Part shown: piece after piece, positions 60,513 through 61,086 of the stretch | Layout of the letters: every line of letters begins with the position of its first letter | How positions within the stretch are numbered: the stretch's first letter is position 1 | From: an uncultured Muribaculaceae bacterium | Lineage (GTDB): Bacteria > Bacteroidota > Bacteroidia > Bacteroidales > Muribaculaceae | Direction of reading: 5' to 3' | Assembly (NCBI GenBank): GCA_910584125.1 | Contig: CAJTXU010000019.1 | Location: 1 to 61,086 of the forward strand | DNA length: 61,086 nucleotides | The notes under the pieces: generated by a model | The model's input: only the letters and a program-made list of their open reading frames with translations | Told to the model about the DNA's origin: nothing | Databases searched by the model: none | Translations under genes and position numbers: made by a program

Positions 60513-60640
60513 TGTCCCCGAGAGCCGTCTAAATGCCCGACGGTTTGTTTGGTTGCCCGTGTAGAGGCAACGGTTTTTCTGCTCATTTTTGCGGAGTCAG
60601 CGCATGGGCCGGGTTGCGGAGTCGAATCCGACGGGGACAC
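60513..60640 (+). ncRNA. Novel tRNA-like structured RNA, copy 2
   Basis: Acceptor-like stem TGTCCCC (60513-60519) pairs with GGGGACA (60633-60639). Inside: hairpin CCGTC/GACGG (60525-60529/60539-60543) with 9-nt loop TAAATGCCC; long-range stem GCCCGTG/CATGGGC (60555-60561/60603-60609, one G-T pair); T-arm-like hairpin CGGA/TCCG (60617-60620/60627-60630) with 6-nt loop GTCGAA. No CCA is encoded; the next gene's ATG is at 60642. Confidence 0.6.
60552..60577 (+). terminator. Terminator-like hairpin inside structured RNA copy 2
   Basis: GTTGCC (60552-60557) and GGCAAC (60566-60571) pair around an 8-nt loop and are followed by GGTTTTTCT. It competes with the 60555-60561/60603-60609 stem of the tRNA-like fold. 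Confidence 0.6.
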
Positions 60641-60641
60641 T

Positions 60642-60977
60642 ATGACAAACGACAACTTAATGAGACTCGCAGAAGCGGCACATCTGCGAAAATTGCAGAT
60701 ATGGGCATGGTACATCAAAGGGGCAAGAGAGATGCTTCTGCGGTTACGGCAACATGGTCTATGCAACGAGCCGCACGACTTCAAGACAACCAAAGAGGAT
60801 GTAGTCGCCCACAAAGCCACACTTGACCTTATCATGTCAAGCAAAGAGAACGTTGACCGCTTCCTCATGGAAGAATATGAGATACGACTGACCGACCACG
60901 AAAAAGACAAGAAAGGCAAGCTCGTCAAGTGCCGCGCCTACTTCGCCCGAAAGGTCGTGAAATACGAAGAGATATGA
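60642..60977 (+). CDS. Helical hypothetical protein, 111 residues
   Basis: Start MTNDNLMRLAEAAHL at 60642, right after the second structured RNA; the upstream extension of this frame would run through that RNA and I reject it. The protein is helical and charged (LLRLRQHGLCNEPHDF, HEKDKKGKLVK), without a domain I know. The ATG of the next frame overlaps its TGA (ATGA). Confidence 0.72.
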   Translation: MTNDNLMRLAEAAHLRKLQIWAWYIKGAREMLLRLRQHGLCNEPHDFKTTKEDVVAHKATLDLIMSSKENVDRFLMEEYEIRLTDHEKDKKGKLVKCRAYFARKVVKYEEI

Positions 60978-61078
60978 AAACAATCGAAGTCAATCAAGAC
61001 GAGCTGATAAAATACATCTACACGCATTGCCCCTGGAAAAGGCGCGTGCGTTTGACCCCTTCGGGCACGCGGGACTGA
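60974..61078 (+). CDS. Small hypothetical protein, 34 residues
   Basis: ATG at 60974 overlaps the stop of the previous gene. The frame gives MKTIEVNQDELIKYIYTHC... and stops at 61078. The last part runs into a TTTGACCCCTT...CTGACCCCTTT repeat at the window edge, so the original gene may be longer or disrupted. Confidence 0.4.
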   Translation: MKTIEVNQDELIKYIYTHCPWKRRVRLTPSGTRD

Positions 61079-61086
61079 CCCCTTTG

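Noticed and set aside
60170..60532. 120-codon frame in the structured region
   Set aside because: Arg/Ser-rich, no start context, runs into the second structured RNA; likely chance.
1..61086. CRISPR arrays, insertion sequences, integrase or rRNA genes
   Set aside because: No regular spacer-repeat array, no transposase with flanking inverted repeats, no integrase and no rRNA-like sequence were seen. The Rpn gene is transposase-like in family name only.
61040..61086. TTTGACCCCTT / CTGACCCCTTT repeat at the window edge as an attachment site
   Set aside because: The pair is short and cut by the window end; no integrase or second copy elsewhere in the window supports it.

Overview
The window looks like a stretch of a Bacteroidales chromosome (phylum Bacteroidota). 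The evidence is the repeated promoter form TTTG-N19/20-TAnnTTTG upstream of many genes, a BtuG-type surface lipoprotein in a B12 locus, a C-terminal gliding/type IX-like sorting domain, a bifunctional FTCD in the histidine pathway, and a fairly GC-rich coding style. A gut Muribaculaceae-like lineage would fit, but the family is inference from content, not from a search.

Layout. 0-9 kb: 3' end of a tRNA-Arg, clpB, an AspT/YidE-type transporter, and the dnaE-trxA pair. 9-12 kb: a two-helix K+ channel, then agmatine deiminase and N-carbamoylputrescine amidase facing each other tail to tail (agmatine to putrescine). 12-20 kb: vitamin B12 uptake. A compact cobalamin riboswitch precedes btuB-btuG-btuF-btuC (with corA behind), and the ATPase btuD is divergent, followed by pgeF. 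20-28 kb: serC-serA, then a minus-strand row S1/P1 nuclease, HSDR_N-domain protein, PcrA/UvrD helicase and nspC (polyamines), and an Rpn-type nuclease. 28-41 kb: gdhA, HtrA protease, YqgE, a second thioredoxin, a DUF3108 protein, an omega-amidase-like enzyme, an acyltransferase, a ZIP transporter, recR, a CHU_C-type secreted protein, tRNA-Gln and an S41 peptidase fragment. 42-48.6 kb: a complete hutU-ftcD-hutI-hutH operon turning histidine into glutamate. 48.7-56.7 kb: nitroreductase, a lone XRE protein, comEC, aroE, an M13 peptidase and an ABC-F protein.

56.8-61.1 kb is accessory and reads like the control and early region of a prophage or integrative element: an XRE/coiled-coil repressor with a secreted partner, a divergent promoter with palindromes, small unknown genes, and an unusual concentration of structured RNA. 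It holds two tRNA-like genes whose anticodon arms break the rules in opposite ways, a GC-rich segment with a textbook H-type pseudoknot between them, and, most interesting, two paralogous tRNA-like RNAs of about 122 and 128 nt (60008-60129 and 60513-60640). The pair share a 9-nt hairpin loop and a 3' T-arm-like element while their stems differ by compensatory changes. I do not recognise this family. It is my best candidate for an undescribed element.

Intergenic regions elsewhere repeatedly carry short tandem repeats (units of 7-19 bp) and an AAGTAATAAGT repeat/hairpin family. Several genes have promoters so close to the start codon that leaderless mRNAs are predicted. Folding, motif and promoter calls were made by eye; no database search, alignment software or energy calculation was run.
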